Below, piece after piece: positions 47,701-58,298 of a stretch of 64,000 bases of DNA (position 1 is its first letter; the number at the start of each line of letters is the position of its first letter). The notes under the pieces were generated by a model that worked only from the letters and a program-made list of their open reading frames with translations, had not been told where the DNA came from and did not search any database. Source of the stretch: Lunularia cruciata (taxonomy: Eukaryota; Streptophyta; Marchantiopsida; Lunulariales; Lunulariaceae); assembly GCA_948567375.1 (NCBI GenBank), contig OX419755.1:30757001-30821000 (forward strand), given 5' to 3'. The position numbers and the translations under genes are program-made.

Positions 47701-48893
47701 AATCCGATGCTCTCCAAATTCTCATGGAATTCCCGGCATTTGATCAATAGACCAGGCAAATATATCTTGGAACTCTATAAACAGGGCAGTGTATCCTGCC
47801 TACTCCTCTGTGGTGATTGTCTTTGAAATCTTCAAAATCTTATCTTCAGTCAAGACCACATTTTGACAGTCATCGGGGTTAATGACACCTTCTACGTGAC
47901 TTACTCGGCTCAATCCGAGACGTACTGCTGTCAAACCCCCTTCCTCCAAGTCTTGTTCACCCGAAGCAATGTTGTATGGGTCTTCATCTTTGACCTCTAC
48001 CTCATAGCATTCCAAATAATTAACTTGGACGTCATCTTCGGAGTCCTCGGAAGACGAAGACAATGAATCTTTGGATTCATTCTCGTCTTCTGACGAAGTA
48101 GTTTCCCCAAGATGAGGAACCTTCGTCCAACTCACCATCACAAGCTTTTGCTCTTTAGACAAGATGTCTTTAAATCATAATTTTTGCTGGTGCCAATCCA
48201 CCATGACCTGGGCACTATACAACCAAGGTCTCTTGATCAAGAGAGGGTAGCCAATTTTGGTTACTAGTCGTAACACAATGTAATTTAATTTGAAAGGCAC
48301 CCCTCCTATAATCATAGTGATATTCAATAGTATGCCCAAGGGCTGTCTCTTGGTTTGACCCGCAAACTTCAGTATTCGGGGTGTTGTTTCAAATGTTGTG
48401 TACCCCAGTCGATGTGCAGTGTCTTCTGTCATGACATTCACAATTGATCCCAAATCAATGGGTATGGATGTAATCATACAACCTGCTTTCTCCGCATCCA
48501 CCTCTGGAAATCCCAAATCCTCTTGTTCAATATGATAAATTGCGGGCAAGTCTTTCTTGGTCATCGCTCTTACTTTCTTGAGGGCTGAACTTAGCTGCTT
48601 TTTATAAAGCTTATTGTCCTCCCATAATTGTTTAAATGTGACATTTGTGCTTGTAGACGCCATATCTGCCACAATATTGTATTGTGGAACTCCTCCCAAT
48701 TTCACCTACTTTGTCTTTGGCTTTGGTTCTAAATTTTTTGCCTGTTCAAAATGAACTTCGGGATGCTTGAGGATGGTAACCAGAGTGCGTAGGTGCTTGA
48801 CTCGATGATCATTGAGTTGACCAACTTCAACTTGGATCAAGTCTTTTACTTCAGACCTGATATCCGCCAGAAATATTGGAGGTTTGTCTTTGT
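47701..48893 (-). pseudogene. Element A protease and spacer
   Basis: Frame 48705-48175 includes KQLWEDNKLYKKQLSSALKK and the retropepsin region SIPIDLGSIVNVMTEDTAHR, where D-L-G-S replaces D-S/T-G, then FKLNYIVLRLVTKIGYPLLI. An acidic spacer (48162-47800, SSSSEDSEDDVQVNYLECYE) leads to the RT. The same order is seen in the second copy at 62889-64000. At 48893 the sequence changes to the B LTR remnant. Confidence 0.75.
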
Positions 48894-48983
48894 ATCTATT
48901 TTGACCATCATGTATAACATCATTCTAGATGTTACCAAACCAAATTTCACATCTAGATCATAAGGCTAGCTCTTGGTATTACA
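48894..48983 (-). repeat. Truncated 3' LTR of element B (90 bp)
   Basis: Plus-strand ...CTAGCTCTTGGTATTACA equals the end of the B LTRs at 47148 and 58298. Similarity stops at about 48893, where A protease-side sequence begins. Confidence 0.85.
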
Positions 48984-49000
48984 GACCTCCCTCCTTTTAA
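48984..49000 (-). promoter_or_regulatory. Polypurine tract of element B
   Basis: Minus strand AAAAGGAGGGAGGTC ends exactly at the LTR start TGTAATACC. This shows that the tandem-repeat region lies inside the element. Confidence 0.85.
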
Positions 49001-49359
49001 GACGCAACGTCCTCGTTGTGCAATTGTTGCTCAAATGCTTGCACCAACACCGGTGTCGTCGGGAAAATAGCCCACGTGTACCCTTGAGGCTTTTGGTGTG
49101 ATGAATTTTCTTTTCTCTTTTATTTGTTGTAAGGAATAGGGATTTATGATAATATATCTCGGGTGTGGTTTTGCTATCTTGTTTTGGGAGAAAGTGAGGA
49201 GACAGAGAAGGGCTGAGGGTTTTCACAAAATGCCAAAAGATTTTGAGAGGGTTTGGCAGAGGATTTCGAGAGGAGTGGCAGAAATTTTTGGGAGAAGAAA
49301 GGAGTAGTCATGAAGGCTTTTTAAGGACAGAAAAAAAAAATCAGAAAAAAAATTTTTTC

Positions 49360-50170
49360 GAGTTGGACAGGAGAGGGTTTGGCAAGAGGAGAAATTCTCG
49401 AGAAGCTGGAGGGTTTGGACAGAGGAACACACACAGGAGAGGATTTTGGAGTTGGACAGCAGGGCTTGAGAGTGCAGGGGAGAAAATTTCTCGAGAACTG
49501 AAGGGTGGAAGAGGAACACACACAGGAGAGGATTTTCGAGTTGGACAGGAGGGCTTGAGAGTGCAGGGGAGAAAATTTCTCGAGAACTGAAGGGTGGAAG
49601 AGGAACACACACAGGAGAGGATTTTTGAGTTGGACAGGAGGGCTTGAGAGTGCAGGGGAGAAAATTTCTCGAGAACTGAAGGGTGGAAGAGGAACACACA
49701 CAGGAGAGGATTTTGGAGTTGGACAGCAGGGCTTGAGAGTGCAGGGGAGAAAATTTCTCGAGAACTGAAGGGTGGAAGAGGAACACACACAGGAGAGGAT
49801 TTTCGAGTTGGACAGGAGGGCTTGAGAGTGCAGGGGAGAAAATTTCTCGAGAACTGAAGGGTGGAAGAGGAACACACACAGGAGAGGATTTTCGAGTTGG
49901 ACAGGAGTGCTTGAGAGTGCAGGGGAGAAAATTTCTCGAGAACTGAAGGGTGGAAGAGGAACACACACAGGAGAGGATTTTGGAGTTGGACAGCAGGGCT
50001 TGAGAGTAAAGGGGAGAAAATTTCTCAAGAACTGAAGGGTGGAAGAGGAACACACACAGGAGAGGATTTTCGAGTTGGACAGGAGGGCTTGAGAGTGCAG
50101 GGGAGAAAATTTCTCGAGAACTGAAGGGTGGAAGAGGAACACACACAGGAGAGGATTTTGGAGTTGGACA
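49360..50170 (-). repeat. Tandem block 1: 89-bp unit, about nine copies
   Basis: GAGGAACACACACAGG starts at 49422, 49511, 49600, 49689, 49778, 49867, 49956, 50045 and 50134, an exact 89-bp period with few changes between units. 89 is not a multiple of three and no unit contains a minus-strand stop, so long overlapping Ser/Pro/Leu-rich frames appear in all three frames (49223-50260, 49321-50535, 49341-49964). I treat these as repeat artefacts, not genes. Confidence 0.95.
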
Positions 50171-50640
50171 GGAGTGCTTGAGAGTGCAGGGCTGTGCTTG
50201 GACCAGGAGAGAAATTTCGAAATGTGAGAGTGTAGGGCTGTGCTTGGACCAGGATAGCAATTTCGAAATGTGAGAGTGCAGGGCTGTGCTTGGACCAGGA
50301 GAGAAATTTCGAAATGTGAGAGTGCAGGGCTGTGCTTGGACCAGGATAGCAATTTTGAAATGTGAGAGTGTAGGGCTGTGCTTGGACCAGGAGAGAAATC
50401 TTGAAATGTGAGAGTGCAGGGCTGTGCTTGGACCAGGAGAGCAATTTCAAAATGTGAGAGTGCAGGCTGTGTTTGGACCAGGAGAGCAATTTTGAAATGT
50501 GAGAGTGCAGGGCTGTGCTTGGACCAGGAGAGCAATTTCGAAATCTGAGAGTGCAGGCTGTGTTTGGACCAGGAGAGGAATTCTGAAATGTGAGAGTGCA
50601 GGACTGTGCTTGGACCAGGAGAGGAATTTTCGAAATGTGA
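50170..50640 (-). repeat. Tandem block 2: 46-bp unit, about ten copies
   Basis: TGCTTGGACCAGGA recurs at 50195, 50241, 50287 and 50333, a 46-bp period, and continues with slightly more variation to about 50625. Each unit ends in a GAAATGTGAGAGTGCAGG-like stretch. The shared GAGAGTGCAGG core with block 1 suggests that one block arose from the other. Confidence 0.9.
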
Positions 50641-51375
50641 AAGTGCAGGGCAGAAAGTGTTTTCATGAAGGCAATTTTTGCAGGACTGTGATGGGTTTTG
50701 GTGAGGTGCATGAAGGCAATTTTCGCAGGAATGTGAGGGCCTGAAAGTGCAGGGCAGAAAGTGTTTTCATGAAGGCAATTTTCGCAGGACGGTGATGGGT
50801 TTTGGTGAGGTGCATGAAGGCAATTTTCGCAGGAATGTGAGGGCTTGAAAGTGCAGGGCAGAAAGTGTTTCATGAAGGCAATTTTCGCAGGACTGTGATG
50901 GGTTTTGGTGAGGTGCATGAAGGCAATTTTCGCAGGAATGTGAGGGCTTGAAAGTGCAGGGCAGAAAGTGTTTTCATGAAGGCAATTTTCGCAGGACTGT
51001 GATGGGTTTTGGTGAGGTGCATGAAGGCAATTTTTGCAGGAATGTGAGGGCTTGAAAGTGCAGGGCAGAAAGTGTTTTCATGAAGGCAATTTTCGCAGGA
51101 CTGTGATGGGTTTTGGTGAGGTGCATGAAGGCAAATTTTGCAGGAATGTGAGGGCTTGAAAGTGCAGGGCAGAAAGTGTTTCAAGAAGGCAATTTTCGTA
51201 GGACTGTGATGGGTTTTGGTGAGGTGCATGAAGGCAATTTTCGCAGGAATGTGAGGGCTTGAAAGTGCAGGGCAGAAAGTGTTTTCAAGAAGGCAATTTT
51301 TGCAGGACTGTGAAGGGGTTTGTGAGGGCTGCACGAAGACAAATTTTGCAGCAATGTGAAGTGGTTGGTGAGGTT
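50640..51375 (-). repeat. Tandem block 3: about 104-bp unit, seven copies
   Basis: AGGGCAGAAAGTGTTT recurs at 50647, 50751, 50855, 50958 and onward to about 51265. Within each unit GAAGGCAATTTTCGCAGGA occurs twice, so the unit is itself a duplicated half-unit. Confidence 0.9.
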
Positions 51376-51484
51376 GCAAGAAGACAATTTTAGCAGGTAC
51401 TGTTAGGGACTTGAGAGTGCAGGGGAGAGAAAGGTTTCTTCTTGAAGGAATGAACAAATGTGCAGGAGAGGAAGTGCTTGGACA

Positions 51485-51790
51485 GAAGGGCAATTTTTGC
51501 AGGTCTGAAGGGCAGGCTGCAGGAGTAGCAAAAGAAACTCTCACAAAGGTGAGAACAGGACTGAGGAAGAGGGATTTATGTGTGAAAATGTTGATAGAGT
51601 GTTGAGGGACAGAATTGGAAAGAGAATTTTCGCAGGTCTGAAGGGCAGGCTGCAAGAGTAGCAAAAGAAACTCTCACGAAGGTGAGAACAGGACTGAGGA
51701 AGAGAGATTTCAATGTGAAAATGTTGATAGAGTGTTGAGGGACAGAATTGGAGAGGAATTTTCGCAGGTCTGAAGGGGATTTGCTGCAGA
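51485..51790 (-). repeat. Tandem block 4: about 132-bp unit, 2.3 copies
   Basis: GCAGGTCTGAAGGG recurs at about 51500, 51633 and 51765, with GAGAACAGGACTGAGGAAGA and TGTTGATAGAGTGTTGAGGG inside each unit. It shares the ATTTTCGCAGG motif with block 3. Confidence 0.85.
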
Positions 51791-52499
51791 AGTTGCCAAA
51801 GGATAATCTCCCGAAGGGCATAGGAGAATGAAGAGGTTCGGAGGGTGAATTGCCTTGCCTGCTGCCGGACAGAATATATGTGAACTGCCGGCTGAGTTGA
51901 TGATCAATTGCAACCTTAGGGTAGGCATTGTCTTGACTAGAACTATTTGACTTATCCAACCTTGTGAACGTTGTTGTTGAAACTCCTGTGAATGATAAAT
52001 CTTAGAAGCGGATTGTGTTATGAATTGTGACTAGAGTTGAGGAAAACTCCATTCTAGGAACTCTCAGTCCGGTCCATGTGAATAGCCTAAGTAAATGATC
52101 TGGAGGCCCGGGTTTATGTTTGGTTAGATCACTCAGTTGTTGTTTCTTTTATTTTATTAAAGGGCCACCTGACCTAGGTCTATGAATTGCCAGATCCCAA
52201 ACCATAGCTTGAACCTGACGTGAAAATAGAATATGAGACCAGGCAGAGGTAGAAACCATAACACCAGACTAGCATGACAAGATTAAATTTATGAAAGTCA
52301 AGGATAAAACAAAACCTTCAGGGAGAGCCAACCTTAGGGAAACTGAAACAACAGGTTCATATAGAGACAAATTCCCGACAAACCAGGAGTAGGGAAGGAA
52401 TGTCAGTCTATGGGAAAGACCCAAAAGAAGGACAGTAGGGAAAACTAAGCACAAGCAGCCATGTGCTCGGCGCACTCTCGAGACCAAACGTTCCCCACA

Positions 52500-52660
52500 A
52501 CACCGGTGCATATGCCAAATTGGCAGCGGGCTCCCAAGTTGCTTCATAGAGGGGGTAACCTTTCCATTGTACTAGATAGTCCACCCGTAGGTGGAAAGTA
52601 CCACGCATGCATTTTTGGAGAATCCGCTCCACTTCATATTCCTCTATGCCATCAATGAGT
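52500..52660 (-). pseudogene. Element B chromodomain
   Basis: [13 protein letters not shown] then [20 protein letters not shown], a full chromodomain signature at the C-terminus of the integrase frame, after the LRRYAPRS segment. It is the expected histone-reading targeting module. The frame ends soon after. Confidence 0.85.
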
Positions 52661-52671
52661 GTCAGACAAGG

Positions 52672-53703
52672 TCAAATGTTTGGTGTGGAATGACCCTGGC
52701 CTGATCGGGGAGCATATCTGCGTAGTAGGGAGACATGGAACACTGGATGGATCTTCATGTGTGGTGGTAGCTCAAGGTGATAAGCCACAGCGCCGATGCG
52801 ACAAAGAATCAAGAAAGGCCCAATAAAACGAGGTCTGAGCTTACGAGGTCCAACTAATGTGAGGTTGGTTGTCAAGAGCCTCACTTGATCCCCAACATTG
52901 AACTCCATGTGCTGACGGTGTGCATCAGCATACTGCTTCTGTCAATTTTGCGCAATATGTAATCTGTGCTTGGCACTCTCCACACCTTGTTGGATTCTAG
53001 AAACAAATGTGTTGACTGCATCGACCTTGGTAGCCATTGGACGGACCTTCATCAAGCTAGAAGGTGTGAAGGGATGCTCACCATACATGAGGAAGAACGG
53101 AGTGACCTGGGTGGATGCATTTATTGAATTGTTGTAAGCAAATTCCACCAACGGGAGTAGGGTGTCCCACCTCTCTTGCTCTTCCAAGGTGAAGCCGCAT
53201 AACATGTCTTCAATCGTGCGATTAGCCTGCTCTGTTTGGCCATCTATTTGTGGGTGGTAAGCTGTGGACATGGTCAACTTGGTTTTGAAAAACCCAAAGA
53301 GTGTTCGCCAAAACAAACTGGTGAATTGGGTGCCTCTATTGGTGATGAGTACTCTAGACAAGCCATGGTGAGCAAAGACTGCATCTAAGTATAATTGATC
53401 TAGTTGTGGAGCGGTCACCTCCTTGGTGGTAGGGTGTACATGAATCATTTTGCTGAGCCGGTCCACAAAGACCACAATGGAGTCAAACCCTGAGGTGGTC
53501 TTGGGTAATTCACAGACGAGATCCATACTCACTTGTTCCTAACATTGGGTAGGAGTGGGGAGAGGTTGAAGGAGCCCTGTAAGAGCTTGATTAGAAGCTT
53601 TGTTCCATTGACAAAGTAGGCAGCTACGCACATAGTCCATCACATTGTTGCTCATCTTGGGCCAATAGTAATGGCGCTTGACTGCATCAAAGGTCTTGTC
53701 CAC
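52672..53703 (-). pseudogene. Element B integrase
   Basis: 53703 downward: DKTFDAVKRHYYWPKMSNNV and SCLLCQWNKAS (zinc-binding half), then 53532-52942 with SMDLVCELPKTTSGFDSIVV (first Asp), RVLITNRGTQFTSLFW, where the second catalytic Asp is Asn, and YHPQIDGQTEQANRTIEDML (Glu). The C-terminal GPY-like part is at 52908-52672: FNVGDQVRLLTTNL, RPRFIGPFLILCRIG, HPVFHVSLLRRY. The Asp-to-Asn change alone would abolish strand transfer. Confidence 0.85.
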
Positions 53704-54636
53704 TCAGACATGAGCTGCAATGGCCGAATCATGACATTCTGCTAGAATGGTGGTGCATAATTCTGGGACATTTGGGATCCATAATCTGCCATCCCAAAAG
53801 GTGAGTCCTTGGGTGTTGGTGACACCTTTGGATGATTGTGCTTCTACAATCTGTGGATCAGTTTTTGTAGCAGCCAGAATCTCTTGCCAGAATTCAGGGT
53901 TAATCTTAACCTCTTCCACCAAGTTGTTGGCCATTGGCATGCGGGTGAATGCATCTGCAAGTTGCTTCTTACCTTCCACGTAGGTGATTGTCATGTTCAA
54001 GCGTTGTCGCCACTCTGCCCACCAAATTTGGCAACGAGATAGATCCTTCTGCGTCTCGAGGTAGACTAGAGGTTTGTGGTCTGTCTCTACTACAAATGCC
54101 TTCTCGCCCAGGTAGTGCTTCCAATGCTTGGTTGCTAGAACGATGGCCAACTCTTCTTGTTCTATGGTGTGGTAGTTGAGTTTTGCCGGTAACAACTTTC
54201 AAGAGAAATATGCAATTGGATGCCATCTATCATGCCACTCTTGTTGTAGGACTGCTCCTATTGCTATGCTTGATGCATCTATAGCCAACTTGATTGGACG
54301 TTTTGGGTCATACCACTTCAAGATTGGTGCATGTAGCAAGGCGGCCTTCAATTCTTGAAAGGCCAACTCTTGTGCAGTTCCCCATGTCCACTTCTTCCCC
54401 TTGCCAAGTAGTGCCGTTAAAGGCTGTGCAACCTTGGAGAAGTCCTTGACAAATCTACGATAGAATCCCGTCAACCCTAAGAAGCTCTTAAGTTGAGTCT
54501 GATCTTCTAGGGCACTCCATTTTTGAATGACCTCTATTTTATCTATCAATACTTGAATGCCCTCTGCACTTACTCTATGCCCCAAGTAGTCTACTTCAGA
54601 CTTGCCAAACTCACACTTTGAGATTTTGGTGTACAA
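53704..54636 (-). pseudogene. Element B RNase H
   Basis: 54636-54199 gives KCEFGKSEVDYLGHRVSAEG (RT connection), SFLGLTGFYRRFVKDFSKVA and KLAIDASSIAIGAVLQQEWH. After one stop, 54195-53704 gives TIEQEELAIVLATKHWKHYL and VETDHKPLVYLE. The RNase H Asp, Glu and Asp positions are all present. Confidence 0.85.
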
Positions 54637-54689
54637 TTGATTCTGTCTTAGAATCTAGAGGACATCTTGTAGATGTTGTTTGTGTTCAG

Positions 54690-55484
54690 TCATCGTGCTA
54701 TTGTATAGATATCATCCAAGAAGATGATAACAGACTTATCCAAGTATGGATGAAATATGTCATTCATTAGACTCATGAAAGTGGTAGGTGCATTGGTGAG
54801 GCCAAAAGGCATCACAAGATACTCAAAGTGGCCATACTTGGTTCGAAAGGCAGTTTTGTACACATCCTCCACTGCAATTCGGATTTGATTGTAACCGCTC
54901 CGTAAGTCCAGTTTGGTGAAGTATCTTGCTCCATGGAGTTGATCAAACAGGTCATCCATGCAAGGTAAGGGGTATTTGTTCTTCACTGTTTGCTGATTGA
55001 GACCCCGATAGTCAATGCACATGCGTATTGTACCATCCTTCTTCTTCACAAACAAGACAAGGGCCCCATATAGTGATATGCTAGGTTAGATGAACCCTTT
55101 CTGCAGCATCTCCTCAATTTGAGTCTTACACTCCTCCAACTCATGAGGTGATAGGCGATATGGGGCCTTACAAGGAGGCGTCTTCCCCAAAAGTGTCTCA
55201 ATTTTGTGATCTACTCGCCTTTTTTGTGGTAATCCTGAGGGTAGATCATCGAGAAAGACATCTTGAAACTCATCCACCACATCCTTCAATTTCTCAGGAA
55301 TTTGTCTATTGAGTTGTGCACTCTGGACTTCTCTTATTAGACCCATAAAACATCTATCGGTCTTATATATAGTTGCCGTCCCTATGACAAATAGAGGCAG
55401 TTTCTGCCTGTGTGATTTTTCTTTAACCCCAATGATTGACCATTGGTGGGTTCTCACTACTTTCTTCCTCCAATCCACCATAGG
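54690..55484 (-). pseudogene. Element B reverse transcriptase
   Basis: 55481-55086 holds the entry motif (EFQDVFLDDLPSGLPQKRRV, APYRLSPHELEECKTQIEEM). After one stop, 55055-54690 holds [67 protein letters not shown] and the catalytic IIFLDDI. Among the best preserved RTs here: both catalytic Asp residues are intact. Confidence 0.9.
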
Positions 55485-55490
55485 GTTGTA

Positions 55491-55805
55491 CTACTCCATC
55501 CATGGCATGCCTAAAATTGCATCATAACGAGCTAATTGTATAACTCGCCACTCAATTGCTTCCTGATATTCTCCTACATAGAGGGTTACCCGTCTAAGTA
55601 ATGATTCAATCCTCTCTATTTGCCCATTTGGTAACTCTACTTCTTCACTTCCATCTCTCTCTAGATCCATTCCTAATCTTATTGCAACAGAGCGAGACAA
55701 GAAATTCTCTATTGCTCCCAAATCTATTAATACTCTCACTTGATTACCTTCTAGGATTCCATTCACGACAATCAATTGTGAGGTTGCTTTTCGGGATCTT
55801 TTCAC
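55491..55805 (-). pseudogene. Element B protease
   Basis: QLIVVNGILEGNQVRVLIDL followed by GAIENFLSRSVA is the retropepsin flap and active site, with D-L-G-A in place of D-S/T-G-A. RYDAILGMPWME is the conserved downstream motif. It lies directly upstream of the RT frame. Confidence 0.85.
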
Positions 55806-55959
55806 ATTATTCTTCTTCCTTCCCTTGCTTCTCTGCTTCCTTATTGAGCCAGTAAGGCCATGAGGTACATTTATTGGTGATCTTTGTTTTCCAAAGTGAT
55901 TTCCACCTCCTCCTCTTCAATGTGCCTCTCTATGTTGTTCAAAGATCACCTGAACAAAG

Positions 55960-56974
55960 GCCGAGGGCCTCTAGAGAAACGAGTGCGATAGTTGGTAGAT
56001 ATGTGCCCAATACGGCCACAATTGTAACAATGGCGTTGTTCTCTTCAAGTCCCTTCTCCTCGTGGGACTCCATCTCTTTGTTCTTCTACCCGTCTCCGCT
56101 CACCTTGAAGCGGTTGCGCTCCTCGATCCCGGAATCAAAGGTTGCCCAATTCCATTGGTACTGGTCCACCCATGTGTGGCATTTCTGCCCAATAATGTTG
56201 AGGAGGAGCTACTCCTTCACCTCCACCTAACGCTCTTGCTATTCTCTATGCACAAGCAATGGCTTCAAATACCGTGCGAGGATTTTGCACCATGACTTCT
56301 TGGCAAATCCGCTCTTTCAACCCTCATTTGAAATTGTCGAGAGCCTTTGTTGGACTCATCTTGGTAATTGCAACTTGTAGATCCAGAAATGCCTCCACAT
56401 ACTCTTGTACACTATTCTTCTATCTCAATCCCCATAGTCGGGTTTGAGCCATTTGCACAGAGTCCACCGATTGGAAATTCTTCAGCAGTCCTTCTTGCAT
56501 TGCTGTCCATGTGACCTCCCTTCTCTTTGCCAGTATGGATAGTTCCCAAGCATCATACCATGTGAGGGCTTTATTGATCAAGTACCCACATGCAAACACG
56601 CCTGCAACATGCTCTGTGATCTCTGTTGAGAACAATTGGAAATATCAATTCATTCTCGAGATCCAATTTTCCACTACTCCCATCAAATGCTGCCCCTTGT
56701 AAGGCTTGATGTTGCAGGTCTTCTTCATCTGGAGTAGCAATGTGGCTTCATCGTTGATAGGGTTTGTAGGCACGGATGCCTCTTCAAGTACTTCAGTCGC
56801 AAGTACTGGGTTTTGTGATGGCTCTTCTTCTTGCATGGCTTGATCATTCCTGAGGATTTGCACTTGACTTTGTAACTTCATGGTCATCTTAGTCTCTCGA
56901 AATTCATTCAACATCCCTTGCATTCCTTGCACCAACTCTTGCAATTGCGGATCCATGGTTCCTGCAACACTCAA
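55960..56974 (-). pseudogene. Element B gag
   Basis: Starts MSVAGTMDPQLQELVQGMQG at 56974. The capsid core follows (KPYKGQHLMGVVENWISRMN, stop, YFQLFSTEITEHVAGVFACG, LTWYDAWELSILAKRREVTW, and VQEYVEAFLDLQVAI). Near 56020 a knuckle reads RHCYNCGRIGHISTNYRTR, with Tyr in place of the last Cys. Several in-frame stops. Confidence 0.85.
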
Positions 56975-57544
56975 TTGCTAATGTTTACTTCAATACAAAG
57001 TCAATATAATCACTCTGGAAGGTGCATGAACTATCGGAACTACCATTGGGACCTCAAAAGCTATCACTCGTTGATAATACTCCTCACCAAAATTCCTAAC
57101 CACAAAATCTCTAAACATAACTTTTGGCCTCACTACATAACGGATTTCTACTTGAGTGTTGAAAGGGAGAGGATTTGGGACATTCATATCCATATTATCA
57201 TAATAGAATGTAGATTGTCAAATCCCACTCTCTGTCATATATCACCACAGGTAGAATCACCGGGTTTGGAGTTCATCACTCTGTCCATGAATTCTGCACC
57301 AAAGTGATAAACTAGCGATACCCTCATCTGCTCACGCTAGATGTACATAACCTTGATGTGGAATGGGTTTGAGAATGGAAAGCTAGGTGCGGGAAATTGG
57401 CCTCCCGGTGCATCCATCCCATCCGCTCTCTAAAGTCCTTCCTAAGTCTAGCAACTACTCTATGTTCTCCACCTCAAATTACTCAATTTCAGTAGTTTGT
57501 GCTATTCCAAGAGGGGTGATCCACTCTCTTGGACTAAAACACTC

Positions 57545-57556
57545 GCTCTGATACCA
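57545..57556 (-). promoter_or_regulatory. Primer-binding site of element B (tRNA-iMet)
   Basis: TGGTATCAGAGC on the minus strand, one base inside the 5' LTR end. Confidence 0.92.
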
Positions 57557-57557
57557 T

Positions 57558-58298
57558 TGTAATACTCCGAGGACAAGAGAAGAGAGAAAACACAGATTGC
57601 ACACTCAAACAATCAATGTTCCAAGGGAGCACCTTCTCTTTATTATATAGCCAAAGAGGATCTCCTCCAAGGAAGCTCCACCATAGGATTAGGGACACAG
57701 ATAGGTAACATGTCAACAAGCTCCACCCTTGGATTACTTACTTGGATGGGTGACATGTCTGGTCTAGGTCCTATCTGGTTGGTCAAACAAGCTTTGACCG
57801 GAGGGAATCTTTTAAGGAATCTTCCTATAGGAATCTCAGAATCACATGAGTAAGGTACCGTTGGAAAGCTCTTGATGAGACAAAGCAAGGAGGAGGAAAG
57901 GCCAGCCTTTCCTTTGTTGGGGGGGGGGGATCTGCACATTTTTGAGGCCTAATTCATCCATTTAGGCCTCCGAAATTGCCTTCAAAGATTTCAGGCGTAT
58001 TTTGGTTCCTACTCTATTAGTAGAAGTCCCCTTTTGGTGATACCTCTTTCTGACTTGTTTAGTCCATCATGTGTAACATCCTTCCAGATGTTACCAAACC
58101 AATTCTCACCTTTAAATCATATGTCTAGCTATTGGTTCTAAGGTTCTCAAGTCTAATTTGGTTTCTGCCGTATTTATAGAAGTACTCTTTTGGTGATACT
58201 TTTATCTTATCTATTTTGACCATCATGTATAACATCATTCTAGATGTTACCAAACCAAATTTCACATCTAGATCATATGGCTAGCTCTTGGTATTATA
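57558..58298 (-). repeat. 5' LTR of element B (741 bp)
   Basis: Plus-strand TGTAATACTCC...GGTATTATA, a near match of the solo LTR at 46400-47148. It carries a shorter G run (about 10 G at 57920). The perfect terminal inverted repeat TGTAATAC/GTATTACA is seen by comparison of copies. Confidence 0.9.

Larger units (their letters stand above)
48894..58298 (-). mobile_element. Chromodomain Ty3/gypsy element B with tandem-repeat 3' region
   Basis: Minus-strand chromovirus with 5' LTR 57558-58298, primer site TGGTATCAGAGC at 57545-57556, gag, protease, RT, RNase H, integrase and chromodomain. Then come about 3.3 kb without pol genes that contain four tandem-repeat blocks, a polypurine tract at 48984-49000 and the first 90 bp of the 3' LTR. 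It sits between the gag and protease of element A. The missing rest of the 3' LTR, and the lack of a target duplication, indicate a deletion at the 48.89 kb junction. It is about 9.4 kb as preserved. Confidence 0.85.

Noticed and set aside
49360-51790. CRISPR-like array
   Set aside because: Units are contiguous tandem repeats without unique spacers, inside a plant retrotransposon.
49223-51959. Long Ser/Pro/Leu-rich ORFs resembling extensin or proline-rich cell-wall genes
   Set aside because: They are produced by 89-, 46-, 104- and 132-bp tandem repeats, run open in several frames at once, and lie between the chromodomain and polypurine tract of element B.
54176-56447. Series of plus-strand ORFs across element B
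   Set aside because: All overlap recognisable minus-strand gag, protease, RT and RNase H and carry no motif of their own.
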